From the NCBI RefSeq assembly GCF_017676385.1, contig NZ_JAFFZN010000002.1, forward strand, positions 186,001 through 250,000: a stretch of DNA of 64,000 nucleotides. The letters are read 5' to 3'. The first letter of the stretch is position 1. Every line of letters begins with the position of its first letter. Of the stretch, positions 43,106 through 53,597 are shown one piece after another. The DNA is from Streptomyces spirodelae. GTDB taxonomy: Bacteria > Actinomycetota > Actinomycetes > Streptomycetales > Streptomycetaceae. Both the position numbers and the translations under genes were made by a program. Below the pieces are notes generated by a model. The model was not told the DNA's origin and ran no database searches. It worked only from the letters and a program-made list of their open reading frames with translations.

Positions 43106-43687
43106 GTGCTCAGCCTCACCGTCGCCGCCGTCGTGTTCGGCGTCGTCTTCCTCGCCGAGCTCCCGGACAAGACGGCCCTTGCCGGGCTGATGCTCGGCAC
43201 CCGCTACCGCGCGTCCTACGTCTTCGCGGGCGTCGCCGCCGCCTTCCTCGTCCACGTCACCCTCGCCGTCGCGGCGGGCAGCGTGCTGACCCTGCTGCCG
43301 CACCGGCTGGTGCAGGGCATCGTGGGCGTGCTGTTCCTGCTGGGTGCCGCGATGCTGCTGCTCAAGAAGGACGACGACGAGGAGGAGCAGGCACGCAAGC
43401 CGGCCGACCAGTCGTTCTGGAAGGTGGCGGGTAGCGGCTTCATGCTGATCCTGGTCGCCGAGTTCGGCGATCTGACGCAGATCATGACCGCCAACCTCGC
43501 GGCGCGCTACGACGATCCCCTCTCGGTGGGGGTGGGCGCCGTGCTCGCACTGTGGGCCGTGGCCGCGCTGGGCATCCTGGGCGGACGCACCCTGATGACG
43601 TACGTCCCGCTGCGGCTGATCACCCGTATCGCCGCGCTGCTGATGCTGGCACTGGCCGCGTTCAGCCTGTACGAGGCGCTGGCCTAG
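43106..43687 (+). CDS. GDT1/TMEM165 (UPF0016) family Mn2+ transporter
   Basis: This 193-residue membrane protein has six helices and the two signature repeats of the family: FLAELPDKTALAGL in helix 1 and LVAEFGDLTQIMTANLAA in helix 4. A charged loop (KKDDDEEEQARKPAD) separates the halves. Family members export Mn2+ (and in eukaryotes move Ca2+/Mn2+). Regulation by the upstream yybP-ykoY riboswitch agrees with Mn2+ detoxification. GTG 43106 is supported by GGAGG 10 bases upstream. Confidence 0.93.
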   Translation: MLSLTVAAVVFGVVFLAELPDKTALAGLMLGTRYRASYVFAGVAAAFLVHVTLAVAAGSVLTLLPHRLVQGIVGVLFLLGAAMLLLKKDDDEEEQARKPADQSFWKVAGSGFMLILVAEFGDLTQIMTANLAARYDDPLSVGVGAVLALWAVAALGILGGRTLMTYVPLRLITRIAALLMLALAAFSLYEALA

Positions 43688-43769
43688 GGCCTGCCCGCGC
43701 GTCTTCCCCGCTCCCTCGAATGGAGGCGGTCGACGGGCTGCGCTGCACGCCGCGGGGCACCGTGGGCCC

Positions 43770-45770
43770 ATGAGCGGGGAACACGCGGCGGAACCGGCAC
43801 CCCCTCGCACACGCGGGGTACTGCTGCCGATCGGCGCGCTCCTGCTGGGGCTTCTGCTGGCCGCGCTCGACCAGACGATCGTCGCCACGGCGCTGCCCAC
43901 CATCGTCAGCGACCTGGGCGGCATGGAGCACCTGTCCTGGGTGGTGACCGCCTACCTGCTGGCCGTCACGGCGGCCACCCCGCTGTGGGGAAAGCTCGGC
44001 GACCAGTACGGGCGCAAACGCCTCTTCCAGACCGCCATCGTGATCTTCCTGGTGGGTTCCGCACTGTGCGGGGTGGCGCAGGACATGCCGCAGCTCATCG
44101 GGTACCGCGCGGTGCAGGGCCTGGGCGGCGGGGGGCTGATCACGCTGTCCATGGCGATCGTCGGCGACCTGGTGCCGCCCCGGGAGCGCGGCCGCTACCA
44201 GGGTCTGTTCGGCGCGGTGTTCGGGACCACCAGTGTGCTCGGCCCGCTACTGGGCGGGTTCTTCACCGAACATCTCGACTGGCGCTGGGTCTTCTACATC
44301 AACCTGCCGATCGGCGCGGTCGCCATGGTGGTGATCCTGCTCGCACTGCACATCCCGGTGCGTGCCGAGCCGCACCGGATCGACTATCTGGGCACCTTCC
44401 TGATCGCCGCTGTCGCCACCTGCGTCGTACTGGTCACCTCACTGGGCGGCACCTCCTGGCCGTGGAACTCCGCACAGATCTACGGACTGTCCGTACTGGC
44501 CGTCATCTCGCTCGGCTGGTTCGTCGCGGTGGAGCGCAGGGCCGCGGAACCGGTGCTGCCGCCGAGCATCTTCGCCGTGCGCAACTTCACCCTCTGCGCG
44601 GTGATCAGTTTCGTCGTCGGCTTCGCCATGTTCGGCGCGCTGACCTACCTGCCGACCTTCCTCCAGGTGGTGCACGGAATCACACCCACGCTCTCGGGTG
44701 TGCACATGCTGCCGATGGTGCTCGGCCTGCTGCTCTCCTCCACGCTGTCCGGCCAGCTCATCACCCACACCGGACACTGGAAGATCTTCCCTGTGGTGGG
44801 TACCGCGGTCACCACAGGGGGGCTGCTCCTGCTGCACGTGATGAGTCCGGACAGCTCGCAGTGGGAGATGGGCGCCTACTTCGCCGTCTTCGGCCTCGGC
44901 CTCGGACTGGTGCTGCAGGTGCTGGTACTGGTCGCGCAGAACGCCGTGCGCTACGAGGAGCTGGGCGTGGCCACCTCCGGTGTCACCTTCTTCCGCTCGG
45001 TGGGCGCCGCGGTGGGTGTCGCCGTCTTCGGGGCCGTCTTCGCCTCCCGGCTGGGCAGCGAACTCACCGAAGCGCTGCGCGGCCGCTCCCTGCCCGGTGG
45101 GGTCACCCCCGAGTCCCTGAAGCGGAACCCGCAGTCCATCGGGCGCCTCTCGCCCGGCGCCCGGCGCGGGGCGCTGGAGGCGTACTCAACCTCCATCACG
45201 GACGTCTTCCTCTACGCCGCACCGCTCGCCGGGCTGGCCTTCGTCCTGACCTGGCTGCTGCGCGAACAGCGGCTGCGGCGCAGCGTGCAGGTCCCCGACG
45301 AGAGCGAGACGCTGGGCGCCTGTCCCGTCGAACGCAGCCCCGCAGACGAGGTCACCCGGGCACTCTCCAGGCTCAGCACCATCGAGGGGCGGCACGACCT
45401 GTACGCGCGGATCGCCCACGGCGCCGGAGTCGATCTGGCCCCGGCCGCCACCTGGATGCTGCTGCGCGTCCACTTCGACGGCCCTGTCGAGCCCGCGCTG
45501 CTGGAGGACGCGGGGGTGGTACCGCGCCGGGTGGTCGCCGACGGGGCGCGGGAGCTGGAGGAGCGCGGGCTGGCCACCCGTGCGGGTCTGGAGCTGGTGG
45601 CGACACCGCGCGGTGAACAGGCGGCGCGTGCACTCTCCGACGCCCGCCAGGAGCAGCTTGCCGAGCTGCTGGGCGACTGGTGGACACCGGACCGTCCCGC
45701 GGACCTGACGGAGCTGGTACGGCAATTGAACGCGGAGGCCGGGCAGGCGGAGCCACCCCGAGCGGTGTGA
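43770..45770 (+). CDS. MFS exporter (DHA2) with C-terminal MarR-like domain
   Basis: This 666-residue protein has residues 15-515 as a 14-helix DHA2 drug-efflux transporter (LDQTIVATALPTIVSDLGG in helix 1, GKLGDQYGRKRLF motif A, GPLLGGFFTEHLDWRWVFYINLP motif C, parts quoted). Residues about 535-660 are soluble: DEVTRALSRLSTIEGRHDLYARIAHGAGV followed by LAPAATWMLLRVH and LEERGLATRAGLELVATPRGEQ, resembling a MarR-type winged helix. This fusion class occurs in actinobacteria; the soluble part may sense the drug or regulate the pump. ATG 43770 is used. No separate repressor gene is adjacent. Confidence 0.9.
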   Translation: MSGEHAAEPAPPRTRGVLLPIGALLLGLLLAALDQTIVATALPTIVSDLGGMEHLSWVVTAYLLAVTAATPLWGKLGDQYGRKRLFQTAIVIFLVGSALCGVAQDMPQLIGYRAVQGLGGGGLITLSMAIVGDLVPPRERGRYQGLFGAVFGTTSVLGPLLGGFFTEHLDWRWVFYINLPIGAVAMVVILLALHIPVRAEPHRIDYLGTFLIAAVATCVVLVTSLGGTSWPWNSAQIYGLSVLAVISLGWFVAVERRAAEPVLPPSIFAVRNFTLCAVISFVVGFAMFGALTYLPTFLQVVHGITPTLSGVHMLPMVLGLLLSSTLSGQLITHTGHWKIFPVVGTAVTTGGLLLLHVMSPDSSQWEMGAYFAVFGLGLGLVLQVLVLVAQNAVRYEELGVATSGVTFFRSVGAAVGVAVFGAVFASRLGSELTEALRGRSLPGGVTPESLKRNPQSIGRLSPGARRGALEAYSTSITDVFLYAAPLAGLAFVLTWLLREQRLRRSVQVPDESETLGACPVERSPADEVTRALSRLSTIEGRHDLYARIAHGAGVDLAPAATWMLLRVHFDGPVEPALLEDAGVVPRRVVADGARELEERGLATRAGLELVATPRGEQAARALSDARQEQLAELLGDWWTPDRPADLTELVRQLNAEAGQAEPPRAV

Positions 45771-46003
45771 GGCACGGGTGGCTTCCTCCGGCGCCCCCGG
45801 CTCGGCCGTGCGGCTTCCGGAGACCGTCCGGGTGCCGCGGCGCAGTCGTGCACAGTAGGACCATTCCGCCTCTGTCAGGCTTTTCCCGTGCGCTTGACCC
45901 TGACCGACCTCGACCGCGTATGGTCCAGCACTGGACAGTTGCCGACGATTCGGGTACGCCCGCCGTGAACCGGACGGTGCGGCTGTGCAAGGGAGGGGAC
46001 GGG

Positions 46004-47038
46004 ATGACGGGGGACGGGCGATGTCCCGAGTGCGGCGGAAACGAGCAGCCCTGCGCGCACGTTGAGCCGGCGGCCACGGACGGCCGACCTGACGGCCGCG
46101 GCGGAGCCCCGTACGAACCGGAGGACCCGCTGCACATCCGCCCCTATGTGCAGCTCCGTGAGAACGGTCCGGTGCACCCCGCCGAGCAGGCGCGGGACGG
46201 AGCGACGGACGGCACAGGGGACGCGGCGGCCCCGGACGACGCCCATGTGCCGCTGCCCGATCTGTCGCCGTTCGCGGTCCACGGCACGGACGAGACCGCC
46301 GAGCTGCCCGCCGTCACCGGTTCGGGTGACGAACGCGTCGCCGGGACCCGTCGTCGGGCCCCCGGCGCCGCCGAGGGAGCCGCACCCGTCGACCACCGCA
46401 GGCCGCGCGAGCGCCGCAGACCCAGCACGGCGGTGTTCGCCGGGGTCGGGGTGGCGGCCGTGCTCGGCGGCGGCCTGCTGACCACTCAGCTCCTCACCGA
46501 CAACGGCAGCCGCTCCGGGGACGGCCGCGCACTGCGCCATATGCCGACCGGAGCGCCCACGCACACCCCGCCCACCTCTTCCCCGTCCACCGAGGAGAAG
46601 CCGGAGCGCGGCGAGCGGCCCCGGCCCACTCCCTCCCGTGCCGGCGGCGCCTCCGCGACGCCGCGCGCCGACCGGGACAGCAGCGAGCACACCGCGAGCC
46701 CGTCCCCCTCCCGGGGCGGCAAGAAGCACGCGTCCGGCAGGCCGGGCTCCTCAGGGAAGGGGGAGCGGGGCCACGACGGCCGGCGGCCACGGTGGCCGGG
46801 TCATTCCTCGGACGAGACCCTGCGGCCCGGCGACTCGGGCAACGAGGTCGTCGAGCTCCAGCGGCGGCTGAAGCAGGTCGGCTACTACGACCGCAACGCG
46901 CCGGAGGACGGCGAGTACACCTCCCAGGTCCAGGAGGCGGTCTTCCGCTACCAGGCGCGCCACCACCTGTGGGACGACACCCCCGGCGAGTACGGCCCTG
47001 CGACGCGGCGCCATCTGGAGGCCAGGACGACGGGCTGA
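46004..47038 (+). CDS. Membrane-anchored peptidoglycan-binding protein
   Basis: This 344-residue protein has a short zinc-ribbon-like start (CPECGGNEQPCAH), a long acidic disordered part, and a basic stop-transfer segment before one membrane helix (about 142-163, TAVFAGVGVAAVLGGGLLTT). A Ser/Thr/Pro/Gly-rich extracellular spacer leads to a C-terminal peptidoglycan-binding (PG_binding_1) domain with LRPGDSGNEVVELQRRLKQVGYY and QVQEAVFRYQARHHL. It thus spans from cytosol to wall. ATG 46004 follows GGGAGGGGAC; an in-frame GTG at 45966 is the alternative. Possible role: a cell-wall-linked sensor or anchor. Confidence 0.85.
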   Translation: MTGDGRCPECGGNEQPCAHVEPAATDGRPDGRGGAPYEPEDPLHIRPYVQLRENGPVHPAEQARDGATDGTGDAAAPDDAHVPLPDLSPFAVHGTDETAELPAVTGSGDERVAGTRRRAPGAAEGAAPVDHRRPRERRRPSTAVFAGVGVAAVLGGGLLTTQLLTDNGSRSGDGRALRHMPTGAPTHTPPTSSPSTEEKPERGERPRPTPSRAGGASATPRADRDSSEHTASPSPSRGGKKHASGRPGSSGKGERGHDGRRPRWPGHSSDETLRPGDSGNEVVELQRRLKQVGYYDRNAPEDGEYTSQVQEAVFRYQARHHLWDDTPGEYGPATRRHLEARTTG

Positions 47039-47290
47039 GCGGCGTGACGTGCGGGGCTGGCCGGTTTGCCCGACTGCTTTGTATGATGAGGAAACAAATG
47101 GCCCCGCCCGTGCCCTTCACCTGACGGGAAGGGCGTCCCTGACCGGCGGGCGGGCCATCTGTTCTCCACCCCTTGCTTGCCGTCCTGCGTTTCCAGCCTT
47201 CGCCACGTCCCTTTGCCGCCGGCCTTCCTGTCCCTTTGCCGTCAGCTTTCCCGAGCTGTGCGCCGACGACTGCCCTCCGGGAGCCCTCGC

Positions 47291-47950
47291 ATGTCCACAC
47301 CGCCGCTCACCGTCCGCGCGCTGCTGCTCGACATGGACGGCACGCTTGTCAACTCCGACGCCGTCGTGGCACGGGTGTGGCGGGGCTGGGCCGTCGAGCA
47401 GGGTCTCGACCCGGACGAGGTGCTGCGGGTGGCACACGGCCGCCAGGGGCATCTGACGATGGCCACCCTGCTGCCGCACCGGCCCATGGAGCAGAACTAC
47501 GCGGAGAACCGCCGCCTTCTCGCGATGGAGACCGCCGACACCGAGGGCATCGTCCCCGTGCCCGGCGCTCCCGCCTTCCTCGCGGCGCTCCAGGACCTTC
47601 CGCACGCGCTGGTGACCTCGGCCACCAGCGCACTGGCAGAGGCGCGGATGACCGCGGCCGGACTGCGCATGCCCGCGGTGCGCGTCACCGCCGCCGACGT
47701 CAGCGCGAGCAAGCCCGACCCGGAGGGCTTCCTCAAGGGCGCGGCGGAACTGGGCCATCCCCCGGAAGAGTGCGTCGTGTTCGAGGACTCGGGCGCCGGC
47801 ATCGCGGCCGGCCTGGCCGCCGGAATGCCGGTCGTCGGCATCGGCACGCGCGCCCGGGAACACGGCCCCACGGTGCAGATACCGGATCTGGAGCAGGTGC
47901 GGGTCACCGGGCTCCCGGACGGCCGCGTACGCCTCACGTTCGACGGCTGA
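47291..47950 (+). CDS. HAD family hydrolase (beta-phosphoglucomutase / sugar phosphatase-like)
   Basis: This 219-residue HAD subfamily IA enzyme has motif I LLLDMDGTLVNSD (Asp14, Asp16), motif II LVTSATS, a helical cap (about 20-85), Lys of motif III in SASKPDPEGFLKGA, and motif IV VFEDSGAGIAAGLAAGM. It resembles small-sugar phosphatases. ATG 47291 starts MSTPPLTVRALLLD, with GGGAG upstream. It is 252 bp after the peptidoglycan-binding gene and convergent with the ABM gene. The physiological substrate cannot be read from the sequence. Confidence 0.92.
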   Translation: MSTPPLTVRALLLDMDGTLVNSDAVVARVWRGWAVEQGLDPDEVLRVAHGRQGHLTMATLLPHRPMEQNYAENRRLLAMETADTEGIVPVPGAPAFLAALQDLPHALVTSATSALAEARMTAAGLRMPAVRVTAADVSASKPDPEGFLKGAAELGHPPEECVVFEDSGAGIAAGLAAGMPVVGIGTRAREHGPTVQIPDLEQVRVTGLPDGRVRLTFDG

Positions 47951-47968
47951 ACCAGGGGCCGAGCCGGC

Positions 47969-48340
47969 TCACTTCTTCGGCGGTGCCTGCTGGACGACCT
48001 CGAACGACCAGGTCTCCGAGTCGGTCGCCGCGGGCTTGGGGCGCTCGCCGCCGGCCTCGCCACCCGAGCCGGCAGGCTTGCCCTCCGTGCCGCTGTCCGC
48101 GCCCTTGGCGCGCTGGTGTGCCTCCTTCATGGGGCCGTTCATCCACGCCTGGAAGGACTCCTCGTCCCGCCAGCGCGTGTAGACGAGGTAGCGGTCGCTT
48201 CCCTCCAGCGGACGCAGCAGTTCGAACCACTCGAACCCGTCGGCACTCTCCACGAACCCCTTGCGCGCCGCGAAGCGCTGTTCCAGTACCTCCCGCTGGT
48301 CGGCCGGTACGGTCAGCGCGTTGATCTTGACGATGCTCAT
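47969..48340 (-). CDS. Antibiotic biosynthesis monooxygenase (ABM) domain protein
   Basis: This 123-residue ferredoxin-like ABM domain protein reads SIVKINALTVPADQREVLEQRF, GFEWFELLRPLEGSDRYLVYTRWRDEESFQAWM and a C-terminal WSFEVVQQAPPKK, with a low-complexity Gly/Ser/Glu insert (GTEGKPAGSGGEAGGERP) before the last strand. The family covers cofactor-free monooxygenases and heme-degrading IsdG/MhuD types; the FEWFELLRP pattern is seen in actinobacterial members of unclear role. ATG 48340 is the natural domain start; upstream in-frame sequence is not conserved-looking. Confidence 0.85.
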   Translation of the reverse strand: MSIVKINALTVPADQREVLEQRFAARKGFVESADGFEWFELLRPLEGSDRYLVYTRWRDEESFQAWMNGPMKEAHQRAKGADSGTEGKPAGSGGEAGGERPKPAATDSETWSFEVVQQAPPKK

Positions 48341-48525
48341 GCGCCCATCCTGCCTCACCTCAGGGCCCGGCTCCGGCGTGGCGTCCTGTCGAGCGGAGCT
48401 GTCAGGTAGCGAGTAGGTTTCTGGCGTCTGACCTGAGGCCGACCCTCGGGATTCGGGGGGGCATCCGGACAAGCGCGGGAATCCCGTGGACGGCAGACCG
48501 GTGGACAGGACGGAGACGGCGGGGC

Positions 48526-50769
48526 GTGGCGGCGGAATCGGTGGCGGAGGGACCCAAAGGGCCGGACGGGGGCGGTGAATGGCATCCCTCCGGAGGCGGA
48601 CCGTACCGGCGGCTGGTCCGGCAGTGGGAGCAACTGGGTTCCCGCTCGGGCATGCTGCTGGCGGGGCTGTGGCTGCTGGCGCTGGCGCTGACCGTCCGGC
48701 AGGCGGCCGCCGTGCTGCGACTCCCTCAGGACGAGCGCTTCGTGGATCTGTTCACCTGGATCGGTGACAACGGCGTACTGCGGGTGCACGGTTCGCTCTA
48801 CGACTCGGAGACGCCCTTCACCGGGACGCCGTTCGCCGGGCTGGTGCTCAAGCCGCTCACCCGGGCCGCTGAACAAGGGCTGGGCGTGGCCTGGACGTTC
48901 GGCACGCTGCTGCTGGTCGTCGCCCTGGGCGTGGTGGCCGCCCGGGCGCTGCCCGGGCCGGTCTCACGGCGCACGGCGCTGTTCGCGGTGCCGGGGGCGC
49001 TGAGCCTGCTGGTCCTCTCGGTACCGGTGCGCAACACCTTCCACCTGGGTCAGACCAGCGTCCTGCCGGTGCTGCTGGTGCTGGTGGGCTGGCTGCTGGG
49101 GCGCGAGCCTGAACAGCCCGGCCAGCTGGGACAGCAGGGGCAGCGAGCACAGCTGGGACAGCCCGGCCGGCTGGGACAGCGCGAACTCCGTGCACAGGCC
49201 AGGCGGTACGGCGCGCTCGTGGGCCGCTTCGGTGGGGGCGCGGGCGGCGTACTGATCGGCGTCGCGGGCGCGCTGCAGCCCGCCACCTTGCTGTTCGTCC
49301 CGCTGCTGTGGCTCACCGGGCGCCGCAGAGCGGCCGTGCTGGGCGGGGGAACGTTCCTCATCTGCACCCTCGCCACCTGGGCCGCCATGCCGGACGATTC
49401 GTGGACGTACTGGGTGCACCATGTCGCGGGTGTCGGCCTGGGCGATGCGGCGGACGCCACCGCCAACCAGTCGCTGCACGGCGCACTGCTGCGCGCCGGA
49501 CTGCGCGGGGTGCCCGAAGCGGTACTGCTCGCCGTACTGATGGCCGCCGTGAGCTGCCTGGCGCTGCTCCGTGCGGTGCGGTACGCGCGGGACGGGCAGT
49601 TGCTGCTGGCCGCGGCCGTTGTGGGCTGCGCCGCTGTGGTCGCCTCCCCGATGGCCTGGCAGCACCAGCAGCTCTGGGTGCTGCTGGCCGTGGTGGGCCG
49701 GGTCGGCCGGCGGACCGGGGACCGGCTGGTGTGGCCGGTTTTCGTGGTCCTGGTGATGACACTGGACGGCACCGCACTGGTGCCCAAGGTCGCCGCGTTC
49801 GCGATGCTCGGCGAGAACGCGGTACTGCTGGCCGCACTGCTGGGCGCCTGTGCGGTTCCGTTCCTGACGCGCGACTCGGCCGGCTGGTCACAGCCGCAGC
49901 ACTCGGGACCGCTGAGCCGCCCCAACCTGATGCTGGAACTGCTGCTGATCCGCGTCGGCTACTGGGCGTACTCCTACGTCCGCGGCCACGCGCCCGATTC
50001 ACGTTCCCTGGCCGAGGGGCACGGCGACCAGATACTGACAGCCGAGTCCTTCCTCCATATCGACATCGAGCACAGTCTCAACAAACTGGCCGCACGCACG
50101 GAGTGGCTGCGGGACGCCTGCGACACGTACTACACGACATTCCACTTCCTGGTGCCCATCACCCTGTTGGCCTTCCTGTACATGCGCCGAGTGCCGCAGT
50201 ACCGGGCGGCTCGCACCGCGCTGAGCTTCGCCACGCTGCTCGGGCTGGTCGGATTCTGGCTCTACCCGCTGGCGCCGCCCCGGCTGATGCCGGGTCTGGG
50301 CTACATCGATACGGCCCATGGCCCGCAGGACCTGTCCAACCCCGACTTCGGCGCGCTGACGCAGCTGTCCAACCAGTACGCCGCGATGCCCTCGCTGCAC
50401 GTGGGCTGGTCGCTGTGGTGCGCGATCGTCGTCTTCTTCCTCACCCGCAACCGCTGGCTGCGGGCGCTGGGCGCGCTCTATCCGCTGATGACGACGTTCG
50501 TGGTGATGGCGACCGCCAACCACTACCTGCTCGACGCGGTCGGCGGCGTCGTCGTCGTGGCGGCGGGCTTCCTCGGCCAGCGGTGGCTCGCCCGAATGCG
50601 GGGCGTGGGCGAGGCGGCGGCGCAGACGGCGGGAGACGGGCCGACCGCTGGGGAGGGGCCGACGGCCGGGCGCGGGCCGGCGGCCGGAGAGTCGTCGAAG
50701 CCAGGTGCCGAGGAGCCGGTGACGCCGGGGGCCGAGTCGCCGGTGAGCTCCCGCGGGGCTCAGCCGTAG
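48526..50769 (+). CDS. Fused GT87 glycosyltransferase and PAP2-superfamily membrane enzyme
   Basis: This 747-residue polytopic protein has residues about 35-440 resembling GT87 (DUF2029) polyprenyl-phosphate-mannose-dependent transferases, with a soluble loop FTWIGDNGVLRVHGSLYD bearing the expected acidic residue and VPVRNTFHLGQTSVLPVLLVLVGWL (part). Residues about 460-690 are an Aur1/Ipt1-like PAP2 domain with AMPSLHVGWSLWCAIV and ATANHYLLDAVGG supplying the catalytic histidines. A Gln/Gly repeat (PGQLGQQGQRAQLGQPGRLG) interrupts the GT half, and the tail is repetitive (AGDGPTAGEGPTAGRGP). It probably acts in phosphatidylinositol mannoside or lipoglycan assembly. GTG 48526. Its last 10 bp overlap the P450. 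Confidence 0.87.
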   Translation: MAAESVAEGPKGPDGGGEWHPSGGGPYRRLVRQWEQLGSRSGMLLAGLWLLALALTVRQAAAVLRLPQDERFVDLFTWIGDNGVLRVHGSLYDSETPFTGTPFAGLVLKPLTRAAEQGLGVAWTFGTLLLVVALGVVAARALPGPVSRRTALFAVPGALSLLVLSVPVRNTFHLGQTSVLPVLLVLVGWLLGREPEQPGQLGQQGQRAQLGQPGRLGQRELRAQARRYGALVGRFGGGAGGVLIGVAGALQPATLLFVPLLWLTGRRRAAVLGGGTFLICTLATWAAMPDDSWTYWVHHVAGVGLGDAADATANQSLHGALLRAGLRGVPEAVLLAVLMAAVSCLALLRAVRYARDGQLLLAAAVVGCAAVVASPMAWQHQQLWVLLAVVGRVGRRTGDRLVWPVFVVLVMTLDGTALVPKVAAFAMLGENAVLLAALLGACAVPFLTRDSAGWSQPQHSGPLSRPNLMLELLLIRVGYWAYSYVRGHAPDSRSLAEGHGDQILTAESFLHIDIEHSLNKLAARTEWLRDACDTYYTTFHFLVPITLLAFLYMRRVPQYRAARTALSFATLLGLVGFWLYPLAPPRLMPGLGYIDTAHGPQDLSNPDFGALTQLSNQYAAMPSLHVGWSLWCAIVVFFLTRNRWLRALGALYPLMTTFVVMATANHYLLDAVGGVVVVAAGFLGQRWLARMRGVGEAAAQTAGDGPTAGEGPTAGRGPAAGESSKPGAEEPVTPGAESPVSSRGAQP

Positions 50770-52007
50770 TCGACGCGCAGCTCCTTGATCCCGTTGAGCC
50801 AGGCGGAGCGGAGCCTGCGCGGGCCCGGCCCGGCGAGGGAGATGCCGGGGGCGAGATCGGCCATGGCGTTGAAGATCAGGTTGATCTCCAGCACGGCGAG
50901 GCTCTTGCCGAGACAGAAGTGCGGGCCACCGCCCCCGAATCCGAGGTGGGGGTTGGGGTCCCGGGCGATGTCGAACAGGTGCGGGTCCTCGAACACCTCG
51001 GGGTCGTTGTTGGCCGAGGAGTAGAAGAGGCCGACCCGCTCGCCCGCGGAGATCTTCTGGCCGGCCAGCTCCGTGTCCTGGGTCGCGGTGCGCTGGAAGG
51101 AGACCACCGGTGTGGCCCAGCGCACGATCTCCTCCGCCGCCGTATCGGGGCGTGCAGCGCGGAAGAGCTCCCACTGGTCGGGGTGGGTGAGGAAGGCGTG
51201 CATGCCGTGGCTGATGGCGTTGCGGGTGGTCTCGTTGCCTGCGACGGCCAGCAGGATGACGAAGAAGCCGAACTCGTCCGGGTTGAGATTGCCCTCGCCC
51301 TCGGCCGCCACGAGGCGGCTGACGATGTCCCCGGCGTACCGCGCGGGGCACTCCTTGCGAGCCTCGGCCATCGTCATCGCGTACGAGACGAGCTCCGCCG
51401 CCGACTGGGTGCCGATCTCCTCGGTGATGGCGTATTCGGGGTCGTCGTAGGCGACCATCTTGTTGGACCAGTCGAAGATACGGGTCCGGTCCTGTTGAGG
51501 GACGCCGATGAGTTCGGCGATTGCCTGCAGCGGCAGTTCGACGGCGATGTCGGTGACGAAGTCGCCGCTGCCCCTGTCCGTGGCCTCCCGTACGATGCGC
51601 TCCGCGCGCTCGCGCAGGGCGTTCTCCAGCGCCCGGATGGCGCGGGGCGTGAAGCCGCGCTGCACGATCTGGCGGACCCGGGTGTGCTCGGGCGGGTCCA
51701 TATTGAGCATGATCAGCTTCTGGACGTCTATCTGGTCCCGGCTCATATGGCCGGCGAACCTGATGACCGCGGTGTTGAGGTTGGAGGAGAACAGCTCGGG
51801 GCGGGTGGACACCTCCTTGACGTCCGCGTGGCGTGTCACCACCCAGTACCCCTCGTCGTCGAAGCCGGCCACACCGCGCGGCTGCCGGTTCCACCACACG
51901 GGCGCCGTCTCGCGCAGCAGGGCGAACTCGGGCAGCGGGACGCGCTCTTGGTAGACATCCGGATCGGTGAAGTCGAACCCGTCGGGCAGCGCTGGACAGG
52001 AGGACAT
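50760..52007 (-). CDS. Cytochrome P450, steroid C26-monooxygenase (CYP125-like)
   Basis: This 415-residue P450 has the I-helix AGNETT at 256-261, the K-helix ExxR at 293-296 and the heme loop FGGGGPHFCLGKSLA with Cys365. Segments MDPPEHTRVRQIVQRGFTPRAI and FNTAVI-like N-terminal parts resemble the CYP125/CYP142 steroid side-chain hydroxylases of actinobacteria. The neighbouring divergent thiolase is of the steroid 3-ketoacyl-CoA type, supporting a sterol or long-chain terpenoid role. ATG 52007. A KstR-like palindrome lies about 105 bp upstream of the start. No ferredoxin gene is adjacent. Confidence 0.9.
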   Translation of the reverse strand: MSSCPALPDGFDFTDPDVYQERVPLPEFALLRETAPVWWNRQPRGVAGFDDEGYWVVTRHADVKEVSTRPELFSSNLNTAVIRFAGHMSRDQIDVQKLIMLNMDPPEHTRVRQIVQRGFTPRAIRALENALRERAERIVREATDRGSGDFVTDIAVELPLQAIAELIGVPQQDRTRIFDWSNKMVAYDDPEYAITEEIGTQSAAELVSYAMTMAEARKECPARYAGDIVSRLVAAEGEGNLNPDEFGFFVILLAVAGNETTRNAISHGMHAFLTHPDQWELFRAARPDTAAEEIVRWATPVVSFQRTATQDTELAGQKISAGERVGLFYSSANNDPEVFEDPHLFDIARDPNPHLGFGGGGPHFCLGKSLAVLEINLIFNAMADLAPGISLAGPGPRRLRSAWLNGIKELRVDYG

Positions 52008-52110
52008 CGGCAGCTCAGCTCCCTCTTCGACGTGCTGACGGCTCGTCCTTGTGCCCAGGGGGCCGCTCCCGGCGCATCTCCTGACGGGCTGTCAGAATCG
52101 CCCTGAAGGT

Positions 52111-53517
<1,407 letters not shown>

Positions 53518-53597
53518 CGTGGAAGGCGACTTCGCGAGGTCACGCCCCGAAGGGGCGCGGATCGCATACGACCACTGATCGCATCGGATTTACTCGT

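Noticed and set aside
41876..43924. A 682-codon minus-strand frame including the HNH nuclease
   Set aside because: The signal peptide and ribosome-binding site mark the start at 42556; upstream sequence covers the riboswitch and the GDT1 gene on the other strand.
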